The notes beneath the pieces are model-generated. The model had not been told where the DNA came from and searched no databases. It worked only from the letters and a program-made list of their open reading frames with translations. Position numbers and translations under genes: made by a program. DNA of 38,727 nt from Butyrivibrio sp. INlla21. Lineage in GTDB: Bacteria; Bacillota; Clostridia; Lachnospirales; Lachnospiraceae. Location: NCBI RefSeq assembly GCF_900116875.1, contig NZ_FPCC01000027.1, forward strand, positions 1 to 38,727, written 5' to 3'. Shown here in pieces: positions 22,393 through 29,511 of the stretch. Each line of letters starts with the position of its first letter. Within the stretch, counting starts at the first letter, position 1.

Positions 22393-23319
22393 ATGAAATA
22401 TATCGACATCGTAAACGGACCGCAGAAGGCGTCCGCTATTATACAGGGCTGCATGAGAATGCCTTCTCTTTCAAAAGAGGAAGCGGCAAAGGTTATAAAG
22501 ACAGCTTATGAGTGCGGCATCAACTTTTTTGACCATGCAACCTGCTACGGGGCGGGAGAAGCGGAAGTGCGTTTTGCGCAGGCTCTCCCTTTGACGGGGC
22601 TTAAGAGAGAAGATATCTACATTCAAAGTAAGACCGGAATCTATCCCGACAGACAGGAATTTGACTGGGCAAAAGAGGCTATACTTTCAGCCGTTGACGG
22701 AATCTTATCCAGACTAAAGGTGGAATATCTCGACACACTTCTTTTGCACAGACCGGATCTTTTGTTTGATCCCGAAGAAGTCGCAGAGGCTTTTGACAAG
22801 CTTGAAAACGAAGGCAAGGTGCGTCACTTCGGCGTTAGTAATCTCATGCCGATGCAGATCGAGCTGTTAAAAAAATGTGTGAAGCAGCCCCTTGTTATCA
22901 ATCAGGTGCAGCTTTCACTTGAGCAGTCGCAGCTCATAGATCAAGAGCTTTACATGAACAACAAGACAACCGATATGTCTTTTATGCGAGACGGAAGTGC
23001 GCTTGATTATTGCAGGTTAAAAGACATAACGATACAGGCGTGGTCACCTCTTCAGGTCGGAATGTTTAAGGGAACTTTTATCGATAACCCTGAATTCCCT
23101 GCGCTCAACAAGGCGCTTGAAGAGCTCGCACAGCGCGAAGGCGTATCCAAAACAGCGATCGCAATCGCTTGGATCCTTCGTCATCCCGCCAAGATGCAGG
23201 CAATCATCGGTACGATGAATCCCGAGCATATCAAGGATGTATGCGATGCAACCAAAGTCAATCTTTCTCATCACGACTGGTACGAACTGTATCTCGCGTC
23301 GGGAAAATTCTTGCCATAA
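22393..23319 (+). CDS. Aldo/keto reductase (YdhF/COG4989-like)
   Basis: A 308-aa oxidoreductase with the AKR tetrad D47, Y52 (INFFDHATCYGAGEAE), K80 (QSKTG) and H119 (LLLHRPD). The HRPD motif and the MNPEHIKDVC ending place it with YdhF-type proteins rather than with its upstream neighbour, so the two are not a recent duplication. AACGAAAGGATC precedes the ATG. A strong terminator follows. The substrate is unknown. Confidence 0.9.
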   Translation: MKYIDIVNGPQKASAIIQGCMRMPSLSKEEAAKVIKTAYECGINFFDHATCYGAGEAEVRFAQALPLTGLKREDIYIQSKTGIYPDRQEFDWAKEAILSAVDGILSRLKVEYLDTLLLHRPDLLFDPEEVAEAFDKLENEGKVRHFGVSNLMPMQIELLKKCVKQPLVINQVQLSLEQSQLIDQELYMNNKTTDMSFMRDGSALDYCRLKDITIQAWSPLQVGMFKGTFIDNPEFPALNKALEELAQREGVSKTAIAIAWILRHPAKMQAIIGTMNPEHIKDVCDATKVNLSHHDWYELYLASGKFLP

Positions 23320-23346
23320 ATTATTTATGTTGGTCAAATTATGAGG

Positions 23347-23379
23347 ATAAGGGGCTTGAATGAGCCCCTTATGTTTTTG
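23347..23379 (+). terminator. Rho-independent terminator after the second aldo/keto reductase
   Basis: ATAAGGGGCT (23347-23356) and AGCCCCTTAT (23363-23372) are perfect 10-bp arms with loop TGAATG, followed by GTTTTTG. It insulates the toxin-antitoxin promoter that starts two bases later. Confidence 0.85.
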
Positions 23380-23380
23380 A

Positions 23381-23409
23381 TTGACAATATAGGATTTATC
23401 CTATATTAT
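23381..23409 (+). promoter_or_regulatory. Promoter and operator of the second toxin-antitoxin locus
   Basis: TTGACA (23381-23386), a 17-base spacer and TATTAT (23404-23409). The spacer is a perfect palindrome with arms AATATAGGA (23386-23394) and TCCTATATT (23399-23407). It has the same architecture as the first locus, but the half-sites differ. Confidence 0.8.
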
Positions 23410-23426
23410 AATAATAAGAGGTACAT

Positions 23427-23780
23427 ATGAAATTTAGTGTTGTTTTTTATGAGAAAGAAAATGGTGATCAACCTGCCAAGGAATTTCTGCTTTCTCTGGA
23501 TAATAAGATGCGTGCAAAGATGGTTGATACAATTTCGCTTTTGCAAGATAATGGAAACGAATTGAGAAAGCCTTATTCAGAGCATTTATCGGATGGGATA
23601 TTTGAGTTAAGAGCAAAAGTAGGTTCTGATATTTCCAGAGTTTTATATTTCTTTTATGTGGATCGTAAGATAGTATTGACTAGCGGATTTGTCAAGAAAA
23701 CGCAGAAGACACCGCCTAAAGAATTAAACAAGGCAAAGAGATACCGTGATGATTATTACAGAAGGGAGGGCAAATTATGA
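23427..23780 (+). CDS. HigB/Gp49-like toxin (RelE superfamily), intact
   Basis: A 117-aa predicted mRNA interferase toxin. Family features are FYEKENGDQPAKEFLLSL at the N-terminus, the central LRKPYSEHLSDGIFELRAKV block, VLYFFYVDRKIVLTSGFVKK, and the C-terminal KTPPKELNKAKRYRDDY helix. The first-locus toxin lacks the central block. GAGGTACAT precedes the ATG. The antitoxin start overlaps the stop (ATGA). Toxin-first gene order is that of HigBA. It should be inhibited by binding the downstream HTH protein. Confidence 0.9.
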   Translation: MKFSVVFYEKENGDQPAKEFLLSLDNKMRAKMVDTISLLQDNGNELRKPYSEHLSDGIFELRAKVGSDISRVLYFFYVDRKIVLTSGFVKKTQKTPPKELNKAKRYRDDYYRREGKL

Positions 23781-24076
23781 GTAACAAGTTTGATGATTTT
23801 TTAAAAGAACAATTAAAGGATCCTGAATTCCGTGAAGAATATGAAGCACTTCAACCTGAACATGCGGTGATTCAAGCAATTATTGATGCAAGAAAAGATT
23901 CCGGGCTTACACAAAAAGAACTTGCGGATAAAACAGGTATTGCCCAAGGTGATATTAGTAAATTGGAGAGAGGAACTGCTAATCCATCACTGAAAACATT
24001 GCAGCGTCTCGCAGCCGGAATGGGAAAAGTTCTTAAGATAGAGTTTTTGCCGGATGGTAAAATGATGCATGGGTAA
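23777..24076 (+). CDS. HigA-type antitoxin (XRE helix-turn-helix)
   Basis: A 99-aa antitoxin with an HTH at about residues 38-92 (SGLTQKELADKTGIAQGDIS, then KLERGTANPSLKTLQRLA). The N-terminal region (LKDPEFREEYEALQPEHAVI) matches the first-locus antitoxin. The C-terminal tails differ (LPDGKMMHG here, NTAKASKI there). The recognition region also differs (AQGDISKLERG against TQADISRIEKG), in line with the different operator half-sites. It overlaps its toxin gene by 4 bases. Confidence 0.9.
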   Translation: MSNKFDDFLKEQLKDPEFREEYEALQPEHAVIQAIIDARKDSGLTQKELADKTGIAQGDISKLERGTANPSLKTLQRLAAGMGKVLKIEFLPDGKMMHG

Positions 24077-24120
24077 GGTGTTTATTAATATATGTATATA
24101 GATTAAAATATAGTGGTGTT

Positions 24121-24164
24121 TATTCCCTCAGATAGTATCCGTATGGATATTATTTGGGGGAATT
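24121..24164 (+). ncRNA. Long RNA hairpin between the antitoxin gene and mazG
   Basis: Bases 24121-24140 pair with 24145-24164 around a 4-nt GTAT loop; 19 of 20 positions pair if three G-U wobbles are allowed. Because G-U pairs exist only in the forward RNA, the structure is probably selected on that strand. There is no U-tract, so it may be a 3'-end stabiliser, a processing site or a weak terminator. Confidence 0.45.
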
Positions 24165-24237
24165 ATTTAGAAATCTATTTATAATAGTTATATTATAGAT
24201 ATTAGAGAGGTTCGCAGATATATGAGGAGCTTAAGCT

Positions 24238-24711
24238 ATGAGTGAGATCGACAGACTCAAAAAAATAGTACAGACGCTACGAAGCGAGAACGGCTGTCCG
24301 TGGGATAAGGCGCAGACGCATATGAGCTTAAAACCGGGATGTATCGAAGAGGCAGCAGAGGTTATCGGAGGCATCAATATCCTGAATGAAACGGGTGATG
24401 CCGACAATCTCAAGGAAGAGCTCGGAGATCTTTTGCTTCAGGTCATGTTCCATTCCGTGATGGCAGAGGAAGAGGGATATTTTACATTCGACGATGTCGT
24501 AAAGACAATCTCCGACAAGATGGAAAGAAGACATCCTCATGTATTTACGGATGTGAAATTTAACTCCGAAGAGGAGCTTCACGCCGCATGGGCTGAGATA
24601 AAGAAAAAGGAAAAAGAGGGCAAGGAGTGGTATGCGGATTACCTGCCCGGTGCTTTTAACGAGGCGCACAAACTTATTGATAAAGCGCAGGAAAGAAAAG
24701 GTTTTAAATAA
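24238..24711 (+). CDS. mazG: MazG-family nucleoside triphosphate pyrophosphohydrolase
   Basis: A 157-aa single-domain MazG enzyme that hydrolyses NTPs or dNTPs to the monophosphate and pyrophosphate, a housecleaning role. The start MSEIDRLKKIVQTLRSENGC followed by PWDKAQTH is the family signature. The metal-binding helices are E37-E38-x-x-E41 and E60-E61-x-x-D64. E. coli MazG has two such domains (about 263 aa), whereas many clostridial versions, like this one, have one. The ribosome site is weak (GAGGAGCTTAAGCT). It is not a toxin-antitoxin component despite the name and the adjacent locus. Confidence 0.92.
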   Translation: MSEIDRLKKIVQTLRSENGCPWDKAQTHMSLKPGCIEEAAEVIGGINILNETGDADNLKEELGDLLLQVMFHSVMAEEEGYFTFDDVVKTISDKMERRHPHVFTDVKFNSEEELHAAWAEIKKKEKEGKEWYADYLPGAFNEAHKLIDKAQERKGFK

Positions 24712-24733
24712 AACTTGCAGAAGGGAAAGAGAA

Positions 24734-25021
24734 ATGGGAAAGAATAACAATGGTAACAACGATTATAATGGCTTTTCGGGAATGACAACAGGCATGTGTC
24801 TCGGACTGTGCTTTGGAGTAGCAATCGGAGCGGCACTCGGTGATATAGTTTTATGGCTTTGCATAGGAGTTGCACTTGGTCCCGCAATCGGATCGCTTCT
24901 TGATAAACAGAAGAAAAATGATGATACATCCGAAGGCAACATTTTAGAAGACAGCACTTCCGATGATAATACTTCCGAAGATAACACTTCCGAAAATAGC
25001 ACCGATAATTCAGAAAAGTAA
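24734..25021 (+). CDS. Small membrane protein with Gly-rich segment and acidic Ser/Thr repeat tail
   Basis: A 95-aa protein that I cannot assign to a function. The start at 24734 (MGKNNNGNNDYNGFSGM) has AAGGGA upstream; an earlier in-frame ATG lies inside mazG. Residues 18-58 are hydrophobic and rich in Gly and Ala with small-xxx-small spacing (TGMCLGLCFGVAIGAALGDI), forming one or two packed membrane helices like glycine-zipper proteins. The tail (about 65-95) is an acidic low-complexity repeat (TSDDNTSEDNTSENST) encoded by 15-bp units. It lies 22 bases after mazG, so probably shares its transcript. Confidence 0.7.
   Translation: MGKNNNGNNDYNGFSGMTTGMCLGLCFGVAIGAALGDIVLWLCIGVALGPAIGSLLDKQKKNDDTSEGNILEDSTSDDNTSEDNTSENSTDNSEK
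24926..25000. repeat. 15-bp tandem repeat in the small membrane protein gene
   Basis: Five units start at 24926, 24941, 24956, 24971 and 24986, with consensus ACTTCCGAWGATAAY; the second is diverged. The period keeps the reading frame. Confidence 0.7.
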
Positions 25022-25049
25022 ACAAGTAGATATTTAACGGGGGGCTGAC

Positions 25050-25451
25050 ATGAATTACAGGATAGTTGAAGACTTAAATGAAATGAAGCTGGATGATATC
25101 GTAAGACTTCTCAGGATGACTTACTGGGCAGACAAACGTCCCGTTGAAAGAATCGAGAAGTCGATAAATAATTCGAAGTGCTACGGACTCTATGTTGACG
25201 CGGCCGAGAATTTAGTGGGATTTGCAAGAATCATAACAGATTATGCAACGAATTATTATCTTTGCGATGTCATAATTGATGAAGCATACAGACATCAAGG
25301 TCTTGGCAAAGCACTTGTTTCGCACATTGTTTCGGCGCCTGAGCTTGAAGGCCTTCGAGGTATTCTTATAACCAAAGATGCACAGCCTCTATATTCACAA
25401 TATGGCTTTGAAGTTGTAAATGACAGAGCAATGTTCAAGGCTGCCAATTGA
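25050..25451 (+). CDS. GNAT family N-acetyltransferase
   Basis: A 133-aa acyl-CoA-dependent transferase. The acetyl-CoA site shows as VIIDEAYRHQGLGKALVSHI (the RxxGxG/A pattern as RHQGLGKA), preceded by strands GFARIITDYAT and YYLCDVII and followed by AQPLYSQYGFEVV. The short length and TYWADKRPVERIEKSI near the N-terminus match a widespread clostridial GNAT subgroup of unknown substrate. GGGGGG lies upstream. It follows the small membrane protein gene by 28 bases. Confidence 0.9.
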   Translation: MNYRIVEDLNEMKLDDIVRLLRMTYWADKRPVERIEKSINNSKCYGLYVDAAENLVGFARIITDYATNYYLCDVIIDEAYRHQGLGKALVSHIVSAPELEGLRGILITKDAQPLYSQYGFEVVNDRAMFKAAN

Positions 25452-25504
25452 TCCGCTGGGGTGGATCGTTTTTCTATTTTTATCTTTAAGGAGTACTTTT
25501 TGAA

Positions 25505-26428
25505 ATGATTCTTTTACAGCAGATGATTGTTCTTTTTATTCTTATGATTGCGGGAGCAATCTGCAGAATGACGGGACTTATGGATGACAAGATCTCGAAA
25601 GGAATGTCGGGACTCGTTATCAATCTTGCAAGCCCTTGTTTTATCATAACAGCAGGAATGAACAAAGGAGAGATTATTTCCAATAAGCAGCTCATAACCT
25701 GCGTCATCTCTGTAATAATCGTATATGCGGCGATGATCCTTATCGCCATGGTGCTTCCTTACATACTCAGACTTGAAAAAAGACAGTTCGGAACATACCG
25801 TGTGATGACTCTTTTTTCAAATATCGGATTCATGGGCTTCCCCATTATATCAGCAACCTACGGAAGTGTCGGACTTTTGTACGCGGCATTTTTTAATTTC
25901 GGATTCAATATTTTGTTCTATACATACGGAATTCAGATTGCGCGAAGCGGCTCGGAAACAGAGGGAGAGACATATAAGTTTTCTTTTAAGAGTCTTATAA
26001 ATCCCGGAATCGTGGCCGTTATCGTAGCACTTACTCTTTATCTTACGCATGTCTTAGTTCCGGAGCCCATAGCCAACGCGGTTACATATCTAGGGAACCT
26101 CACAGTGCCGCTTAGCATGATGGTTATCGGTTATTCACTTGGCGGAACTAAGTGGAAGACTCTTTTAAAAGATTATAAGCTTCTTATCTTCACGATAATC
26201 AAGCTTATCATTATTCCTTTGATCGGAATTCCCGTTGCCAAACTGTTTATCAGTGACAGCATACTTATCGGTGTTATCCAGATCATGATAGCTACTCCCG
26301 TAGCCAGCATGTGTGCTATGCTTGCGCAGTATTACGGCGGCGATGAAGAGACGGCTACCCGCACGATCGCGCTCACAACACTTCTTTCCGTCGTAACGAT
26401 CCCGCTTGTGGGCTGGATGGTGCTTTGA
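25505..26428 (+). CDS. AEC family transporter (auxin efflux carrier superfamily)
   Basis: A 307-aa secondary transporter with about ten membrane segments in two homologous halves. The N-terminal half carries MNKGEI and VLPYILRL, then FGTYRVMTLFSNIGFMGFPI, a conserved central motif of the family. The C-terminal half has VPLSMMVIGYSLGG and ATPVASMCAMLAQYYGGDEE, also typical. Bacterial members move malate, malonate or related anions, but the substrate here is undetermined. AAGGAG lies 11 bases before the ATG. A terminator follows. Confidence 0.9.
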   Translation: MILLQQMIVLFILMIAGAICRMTGLMDDKISKGMSGLVINLASPCFIITAGMNKGEIISNKQLITCVISVIIVYAAMILIAMVLPYILRLEKRQFGTYRVMTLFSNIGFMGFPIISATYGSVGLLYAAFFNFGFNILFYTYGIQIARSGSETEGETYKFSFKSLINPGIVAVIVALTLYLTHVLVPEPIANAVTYLGNLTVPLSMMVIGYSLGGTKWKTLLKDYKLLIFTIIKLIIIPLIGIPVAKLFISDSILIGVIQIMIATPVASMCAMLAQYYGGDEETATRTIALTTLLSVVTIPLVGWMVL

Positions 26429-26463
26429 CAAAAAGATAATTGAAAAAGAATATCAAAAAAGTT

Positions 26464-26503
26464 TCCCTGCTTCAACTTTTCGTTTATGGAGGCAGGGATT
26501 TTT
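26464..26503 (+). terminator. Rho-independent terminator after the AEC transporter
   Basis: TCCCTGCTTC (26464-26473) pairs with GAGGCAGGGA (26489-26498), one G-U pair, followed by TTTTTG. Confidence 0.8.
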
Positions 26504-26531
26504 GTGCTTTAAAATGATAATTAACAAAAAC

Positions 26532-26619
26532 TATGTAAAGGTGGTATCGGCCTCATTATCACGGATTCCGCTGACGCTGATCTGGCAAAAAGATTTTTAG
26601 AGTATGTAAAAGAATAATA
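26532..26619 (+). pseudogene. Possible remnant of a coding sequence (C-terminal fragment)
   Basis: An open frame without start codon reads GGIGLIITDSADADLAKRFLEYVKE and then stops at TAA. The last part looks like the C-terminal helix of a solute-binding or similar protein (LAKRFLEYVK). Upstream in this frame is a stop. It sits between two terminators. It may be a decayed gene or chance; it is too short to decide. Confidence 0.25.
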
Positions 26620-26621
26620 CA

Positions 26622-26666
26622 AAAAAACAGGACCCATCTTCTCAAAACAAGGAGGTGGGTCCTTTT
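26622..26666 (-). terminator. Terminator for the leftward GntR gene
   Basis: AGGACCCATCTTC (from 26629) pairs with GGAGGTGGGTCCT (26651-26663) at 11 of 13 positions plus G-U pairs. On the reverse strand it is followed by a run of seven T, so it mainly serves the GntR gene; forward CTTTT gives weaker function that way. Confidence 0.75.
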
Positions 26667-26706
26667 CGTGCAATGCGGGGACATCACACGAGGTGGGGGT
26701 ATAAGG

Positions 26707-26730
26707 AAATAACATGTTGCCATGTTATTT
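26707..26730 (-). repeat. Perfect 10-bp hairpin overlapping the GntR stop codon
   Basis: AAATAACATG (26707-26716) and CATGTTATTT (26721-26730) are exact with loop TTGC. The stop codon of the regulator is inside the arm, so the hairpin may protect the mRNA 3' end. Confidence 0.55.
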
Positions 26731-27414
26731 TTCAAAATAAGTGTAATTCTGTCTGATGTGTTCGTGCATAAGCTGCTCGGCAAGATCGGCGTCTTTTGCC
26801 TTCATAGCACTTATTATTTTCTTATGGAAAGTAAGTGCGGGCTTATACTTCATCTTCTCAATTACAGAATTCATGGACTCCGTAAGAACATTAAGGAGTA
26901 TCTCATAAGCCTTGATGATCATAGGATTCCCGGTCAGATTAACAATCTTCATATGGAACTTAAGATCATAATTGGAAAAGGCTTTCTTGTTATCTTCATC
27001 AGCTGCCTTTTTCATCTTGGCTAAAATATCTTCAAGCTGTTCAATGCTTCTGTCATCAGCCGCGAGAGTGGCCAGTCGTACGCTCTCCGAATCGATCATC
27101 TCACGAAACTGGAATACATGGTTGTAAGAAGGACTTCCGAGGTACATAAGAGGAATAAGCTCATTGAGCGAATCCTCGGGGCTGACCTCTCTTACGTAAG
27201 AACCGGATCCCGTACGTGTCTCTATAAGTCCGAGAGCCTTGAGCTTCTGCATTGACTGGCGAATTGTCATGCGGCTTACACCGAAGGCTGTCGAAAGCTC
27301 GTTCTCTGAAGGGAGCTTATCGCCCGGACGCCAGGTTCCCTCAATAAGCATGTTCTGCATCTGCTCAAAAACCTGTTCGACTGCATTTATCTTCTGAATA
27401 GGATTGATATTCAT
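26725..27414 (-). CDS. GntR-family transcription regulator, FadR/FCD type
   Basis: A 229-aa regulator. The start at 27414 (MNINPIQKINAVEQVFEQMQ) has GGGAAGG upstream and begins at the usual place before the winged helix; a longer reading lacks support. Residues 10-78 are the GntR HTH (WRPGDKLPSENELSTAFGVS, RMTIRQSMQKL). Residues about 95-225 are an FCD helical sensor, with the metal/ligand residues FRE, D-x-x-FH (YDLKFHMKIV) and the C-terminal FHKKIISAM and HEHIRQNY His residues. FCD regulators usually bind carboxylates. It is divergent from the split-transketolase operon, and shares an operator core with that operon's promoter. Confidence 0.92.
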   Translation of the reverse strand: MNINPIQKINAVEQVFEQMQNMLIEGTWRPGDKLPSENELSTAFGVSRMTIRQSMQKLKALGLIETRTGSGSYVREVSPEDSLNELIPLMYLGSPSYNHVFQFREMIDSESVRLATLAADDRSIEQLEDILAKMKKAADEDNKKAFSNYDLKFHMKIVNLTGNPMIIKAYEILLNVLTESMNSVIEKMKYKPALTFHKKIISAMKAKDADLAEQLMHEHIRQNYTYFEK

Positions 27415-27459
27415 AGGCACCTTCCCTTTTATGGAAATAATAAGCGATTTGTAAATCAG

Positions 27460-27478
27460 ATAGTTGTATAACAACTAT
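27460..27478. promoter_or_regulatory. GntR operator at its own transcript start
   Basis: ATAGTTGT (27460-27467) and ACAACTAT (27471-27478) are perfect arms around ATA. The core TGTATAACA (27465-27473) recurs, inverted, at 27621-27629. Confidence 0.75.
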
Positions 27479-27488
27479 ATTGCTTTTT

Positions 27489-27517
27489 ATTATAGTCATC
27501 TCTTTTTATTCTGTCAA
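27489..27517 (-). promoter_or_regulatory. Consensus promoter of the GntR gene
   Basis: On the reverse strand TTGACA (27512-27517), a 17-base spacer and TATAAT (27489-27494). The operator lies just downstream, giving autorepression geometry. Confidence 0.85.
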
Positions 27518-27580
27518 AAGAAATCTCAATTTTGTTGATAATGCACAAAACTTCTGAAAAAAGCAGTGTATTTTGATCAC

Positions 27581-27610
27581 TTGACTTTTAAATATCTGGA
27601 TAGTTATAAT
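27581..27610 (+). promoter_or_regulatory. Promoter of the split-transketolase operon
   Basis: TTGACT (27581-27586), an 18-base spacer and TATAAT (27605-27610), 50 bases before the transketolase start. Confidence 0.8.
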
Positions 27611-27619
27611 GCAGTTAAC

Positions 27620-27630
27620 CTGTTATACAG
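27620..27630. promoter_or_regulatory. GntR operator in the operon leader
   Basis: CTGTTATACAG is a palindrome (CTGT/ACAG around TAT). Its core TGTTATACA is the exact reverse complement of the core in the regulator's own operator. It starts 9 bases after the -10, a position where a bound repressor blocks initiation. Confidence 0.7.
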
Positions 27631-27659
27631 CTTACAGATTTATTTGGAGGACAAATGTT

Positions 27660-28481
27660 ATGGCTTATAGTGAAGAACTAATTCAATCACTTAAAGAAAA
27701 AGGGCAACTGCTCAGACGTGACTGTATCAAATGTATCGGCGTTGGAGTTGCCGGACATGTTGGGGGCAGCTGTTCAAGTGCAGATCTTGTGGCGGCACTT
27801 TATTTTCACAAGATGAAAGTGGATCCCAAGAACCCCGATTGGGAAGAAAGAGATTATTTCCTTCTTTCAAAAGGACACGTAGCGATCTTGCAGTACGCAG
27901 CGCTTGCAGAGAAAGGTTTTTTCCCTCTTGAAGATTTACCTCGTTGCAAGGAAATCGGATTTTATCTTCAGGGACATCCGCACCTTGGAATTCCCGGTAT
28001 AGAAGCAGGAACAGGCTCTCTCGGACAGGGACTTTCACTTGGTTCCGGAATCGCACTCGGGCTTAAGCTTGATAAGAAGCCTAACAGAGTATACGTACTT
28101 GTCGGAGACGGTGAGACCGATGAGGGTCAGATCTGGGAAGCGGCAATGTCATCAAGTGCCAAGAAGCTGGGTAACCTTTGTGCGATCATCGATAACAACG
28201 GACTTCAGGCAACGGGAGCCATCAAGGACAGACTTCCCAATGAACCCATTGCCGATAAGTGGAGAGCTTTTGGCTGGAACGTAATTGAAGTTGACGGACA
28301 CAATATGGAAGAGATACTTACAGCGCTCGATGACGCGGAGCTGTATACAGACAGGCCTACAGCTATCGTTGCACACACTGTAAAAGGTAAGGGTATAAGC
28401 TTTGCTGAGAATCAGGCAGGTTATCACAACAGAGCGCTTACTCAGGAAGAATATGATTTAGCAATGGAAGAGCTTGCTTAA
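27660..28481 (+). CDS. Transketolase, N-terminal (TPP-binding) subunit
   Basis: A 273-aa subunit of a split transketolase. It carries the thiamine diphosphate motif GDG (149-151) through NN (179-180) in GDGETDEGQIWEAA ... IIDNN. It also has the substrate and cofactor histidines H33 (GHVGGS), H73 (SKGHVA) and H106/H108 (GHPHLG). The start at 27660 is used because TTGGAGG lies 8 bases upstream; an ATG at 27655 is out of frame. Such half-length subunits work with a separate C-terminal subunit, which is the next gene. Reaction: transfer of a two-carbon ketol unit from a ketose to an aldose. The operon context suggests a specialised substrate. Confidence 0.93.
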   Translation: MAYSEELIQSLKEKGQLLRRDCIKCIGVGVAGHVGGSCSSADLVAALYFHKMKVDPKNPDWEERDYFLLSKGHVAILQYAALAEKGFFPLEDLPRCKEIGFYLQGHPHLGIPGIEAGTGSLGQGLSLGSGIALGLKLDKKPNRVYVLVGDGETDEGQIWEAAMSSSAKKLGNLCAIIDNNGLQATGAIKDRLPNEPIADKWRAFGWNVIEVDGHNMEEILTALDDAELYTDRPTAIVAHTVKGKGISFAENQAGYHNRALTQEEYDLAMEELA

Positions 28482-28503
28482 GATAAAAAAGGAGAAAAGT
28501 ATC

Positions 28504-29442
28504 ATGGCTGAAACAAATCAAAGAACAGTATATGGTCAGACACTTGTTGAGCTCTGCCATAAGAATAAAGACATAGTAGTACTTGATGCGGATCTTGGAG
28601 CATCTACAATGGGTAAGATGGTTGAGTCGGACCCTGAGATCTCTGAGCAGCACATCGAGATGGGAATCGCAGAAGCAAATATGATCTCAACCGCAGGCGG
28701 ACTTGCAAGGGCAGGTAAGATTCCTTTCTGTAGCTCTTTTGCGGTATTTGCAGGAGGAAGAGCTTTCGATCAGATAAGACAGTCGATCGCTATAGGAAAG
28801 CTCAACGTTAAGATCTGCGGATCGAGCGCAGGATGCTCGGATTTCGGTGACGGAGCTACTCACCAGTCTGTTGATGACATCGCATATATGCGTGTTATTC
28901 CCAACATGAACGTGTTCGTTCCCGCCGATGCCAACGAGACGGAAGCGGTGGTAAGATACATGGCTGAGAATGAAGGCCCCATGTACATCCGCGTTAATCG
29001 TAATCCTTATGACAATGTAACGCCCGAGGGAGCTAAGTTTGTACCGGGCGAGCCCGTTGTGTTAAAAGAGGGTACGGACGTAGCGGTATTTGCTTGCGGA
29101 GTTATGGTTACAAAGGCGCTTGAGGCAGCAAAAGCTCTTGAGGGTAAGATTTCCGTTAAGGTTGTAAATGTACCTTCGATAAAGCCTCTTAACAGAGAAA
29201 GCGTTGTAAAGATCGCAAATAGCGTAAAAGGCGTGGTTACAGCCGAGGAACACAGTGTTATCGGAGGACTTGGCGGAGCCATCGCTGAGGCACTTCGACT
29301 TGAAAAGAAGCCTATCGAGTTTGTCGGAGTTCAGGACAGATTCGGAGCTTCGGCGCACAACTACAATGATATCTTAGAGTATCTCGGACTTACGACTGAC
29401 AGCATCATAAAAGCTGTAGAAGAGATCAGTTCTAAGGCATAA
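28504..29442 (+). CDS. Transketolase, C-terminal (pyrimidine-binding) subunit
   Basis: A 312-aa partner of the preceding gene. It contains the Pyr domain with the catalytic Glu (E57 in HIEMGIAEANM), the ISxAxGxA-like ISTAGGLARAGKIPFCSSFA region, and the C-terminal transketolase domain (about 190-312, GTDVAVFACGVMVTKALEAA). AAAGGAG precedes the ATG; an in-frame upstream start inside the previous gene lacks a site. The genes are 22 bases apart. Together they make one active-site unit; neither half is active alone in known split enzymes. Confidence 0.93.
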   Translation: MAETNQRTVYGQTLVELCHKNKDIVVLDADLGASTMGKMVESDPEISEQHIEMGIAEANMISTAGGLARAGKIPFCSSFAVFAGGRAFDQIRQSIAIGKLNVKICGSSAGCSDFGDGATHQSVDDIAYMRVIPNMNVFVPADANETEAVVRYMAENEGPMYIRVNRNPYDNVTPEGAKFVPGEPVVLKEGTDVAVFACGVMVTKALEAAKALEGKISVKVVNVPSIKPLNRESVVKIANSVKGVVTAEEHSVIGGLGGAIAEALRLEKKPIEFVGVQDRFGASAHNYNDILEYLGLTTDSIIKAVEEISSKA

Positions 29443-29511
29443 TGGAAGTATAGGATTTACGAACAAAAAACATAGATTAACCAATATATGAACAAGAAAG
29501 GAAGTTATAAT

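Noticed and set aside
24238..24711. MazG read as part of the adjacent toxin-antitoxin system
   Set aside because: MazG is a pyrophosphatase; the adjacent HigBA-like pair is complete without it and a hairpin separates them.
24639..25025. Cys-rich 128-codon reverse open frame
   Set aside because: It is the antisense of the 15-bp repeats and mazG end; composition is a repeat artefact.
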